In this document: positions 63,033 through 64,000 of the stretch, piece after piece
Numbering within the stretch: position 1 is the stretch's first letter
Layout of the letters: each line of letters begins with the position of its first letter
DNA from: Haloferax massiliensis
Lineage (GTDB): Archaea > Halobacteriota > Halobacteria > Halobacteriales > Haloferacaceae
DNA: 64,000 nt
Reading direction: 5' to 3'
Assembly: GCF_001368915.1 (NCBI RefSeq)
Contig: NZ_CSTE01000001.1
Coordinates: 693,884 to 757,883, forward strand
Notes under the pieces: generated by a model
The model's database searches: none
What the model saw: only the letters and a program-made list of their open reading frames with translations
Told to the model about the DNA's origin: nothing
Position numbers and translations under genes: made by a program

Positions 63033-63620
63033 TTACGTCGCGTCCGACGCCGACGCGTCTTCCGCCGCCGGCGCGTCGTACTTCGTCCACTTCTTTTCGA
63101 CGTCGCGGTTGGCCACGACGACGGTGTCGCCCTCGTCGTTCTCGAAGCGCGTCTTTCGGAGTTCGATGGAGCTGACCGTCCCCGTCACCGGGTCGGCTTT
63201 CACCCGGTCGCCGGGGTTGAAGTCGGGGTCCCGAAGCAGGTAGACGCCCGCCACCGTGTCGGCTATCATGTTCGACAGCGCGTAGGAGACGCCCAGCGCG
63301 ATGAAGCCGGTCGCGGTGCCGAGGCTCGCCGCGATTTCCGTCATGCCGACGATGTTCAACAGCGCGAGCGCCGCGCCGAACCAGAGGAACACGCCCGCGA
63401 CGGCGACGCCGAGTTCGACCACGAGGTCCTGTTCTTCGGGGTACAGCCCGTCGAGCACGCCGCGGACGACGAACAGCAACGCCCTGATGCCGACGTAGGC
63501 GAGTGCGAGGAAGACGACCGCCGTGAGCACCTTCGGCGCGGCGTCCTGCACCGCGGTCCCGAACTCCGCGACGGTCTCCCGGAGCGTCTCGACGAGAAAA
63601 CTGGTCAGCGACTGAAGCAT
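63033..63620 (-). CDS. MscS-type mechanosensitive channel protein (small)
   Basis: A 195-residue membrane protein with about three helices and the MscS pore/beta-domain sequence TGFIALGVSYALSNMIADTVAGVYLLRDPDFNPGDRVKADPVTGTVSSIELRKTRFENDEG. It ends soon after the beta domain, lacking the larger C-terminal vestibule, so it is a minimal MscS-family member. It could relieve osmotic downshock; the size is short but typical of haloarchaea. It lies between sufU and sufS. Confidence 0.89.
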   Translation of the reverse strand: MLQSLTSFLVETLRETVAEFGTAVQDAAPKVLTAVVFLALAYVGIRALLFVVRGVLDGLYPEEQDLVVELGVAVAGVFLWFGAALALLNIVGMTEIAASLGTATGFIALGVSYALSNMIADTVAGVYLLRDPDFNPGDRVKADPVTGTVSSIELRKTRFENDEGDTVVVANRDVEKKWTKYDAPAAEDASASDAT

Positions 63621-63694
63621 ACGCTCCGACGACGTGTCAGCGGGACAAAGGCATTGGGGCGACCTCGCCCCAGACGCCGCGAAAAACGGACTAC

Positions 63695-64000
63695 TCAGGC
63701 GAACAGCTCGCGAGCCGCGTCGATACCGTCGACCAGCGCGTCGATTTCCGCTCTCGTGTTGTAGATGTAGAACGACGCCCGCGTCGAGGCCGCGACGCCG
63801 AGTTTGTCGTGGAGCGGCTGGGTGCAGTGGTCGCCGGCGCGGATGGCGACGCCCTGTTCGTTGAGGATGCTGGAGAGGTCGTGGGCGTGGACGCTGTCGA
63901 GGTTGAACGCGACGAGGCCGCCGCGGTCGTCGCCCGGCGGGCCGTAAATCTCGATGTCGTCGAACTCGCTGAGGCGGTCGTAGGCGTACTCCGCGAGCAG
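63695..64000 (-). CDS. sufS: Cysteine desulfurase SufS, C-terminal part
   Basis: Only the last 101 residues lie in the window; the gene continues past the right edge. The visible part has the catalytic-cysteine loop VAIRAGDHCTQPLHDKLGVAASTRASFYIYNT and ends with ALVDGIDAARELFA, both typical of class II NifS/SufS PLP enzymes. It should pass sulfur to the sufU product encoded 0.7 kb away. The N-terminal PLP part is not visible. Confidence 0.92.
   Translation of the reverse strand: MLAEYAYDRLSEFDDIEIYGPPGDDRGGLVAFNLDSVHAHDLSSILNEQGVAIRAGDHCTQPLHDKLGVAASTRASFYIYNTRAEIDALVDGIDAARELFA

Overview
The window comes from the main chromosome of a halophilic archaeon, most likely a Haloferax or close relative. 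The signs are high GC, very acidic proteins, leaderless genes with TATA boxes about 27 bp before the start codon, Tat-exported lipoproteins, the large subunit of archaeal DNA polymerase D, RadA, NMD3 and many small zinc-ribbon proteins typical of Halobacteria. The genus is inferred from gene content and order; no database search was possible.

Layout: 1-11.3 kb, mostly minus strand, holds a partial polyprenol-kinase-like gene, glyS, a four-CBS protein, two small unknowns and a complete dipeptide/oligopeptide ABC importer (dppA, dppB, dppC, dppD, dppF). At 11.5-17.3 kb are two small genes and polD2 (PolD large subunit), which carries a 495-residue intein in its catalytic centre. At 17.2-23.9 kb an AT-richer integrative element of about 6.7 kb sits in the 3' end of polD2. 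It carries a candidate structured RNA, a small ribbon-helix-helix-like gene, a PrimPol/SF3-helicase replication protein, an iteron-like repeat cluster, five short unknown genes and a tyrosine integrase. It has no recognisable capsid, spike or packaging gene, so it looks like an integrative plasmid-like element rather than an obvious provirus. The original last codons of polD2, including a PIP-box-like tail, lie stranded beyond the integrase, and the element supplies its own replacement tail.

From 24 to 34 kb follow housekeeping and accessory genes: a PQQ-propeller lipoprotein, panE, a sulfatase-like hydrolase, a NifU C-terminal protein, DoxX, a TrkA-type protein, PPK2, a VOC protein and a DHH phosphoesterase. 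From 34 to 47 kb lie most early tetrapyrrole genes (hemD, the uroporphyrinogen methyltransferase gene, hemC, hemL, hemB), interleaved with two amt-glnK ammonium modules. From 47 to 59 kb are small haloarchaeal proteins, a PHP phosphoesterase, a DinG/XPD-type helicase, NMD3, a phosphoribosyltransferase and the htpX-pspAB pair. From 59.7 kb to the end lie radA, a sulfide:quinone-reductase-like pair, sufU, an MscS-type channel and the end of sufS.

The most unusual part is the polD2 locus. Two unrelated selfish elements, an intein and an integrative element, occupy one essential replication gene. The integrative element rewrites the putative PCNA-binding tail of the polymerase, and its left end carries a compact run of perfect hairpins behind a strong promoter that may be an undescribed RNA.
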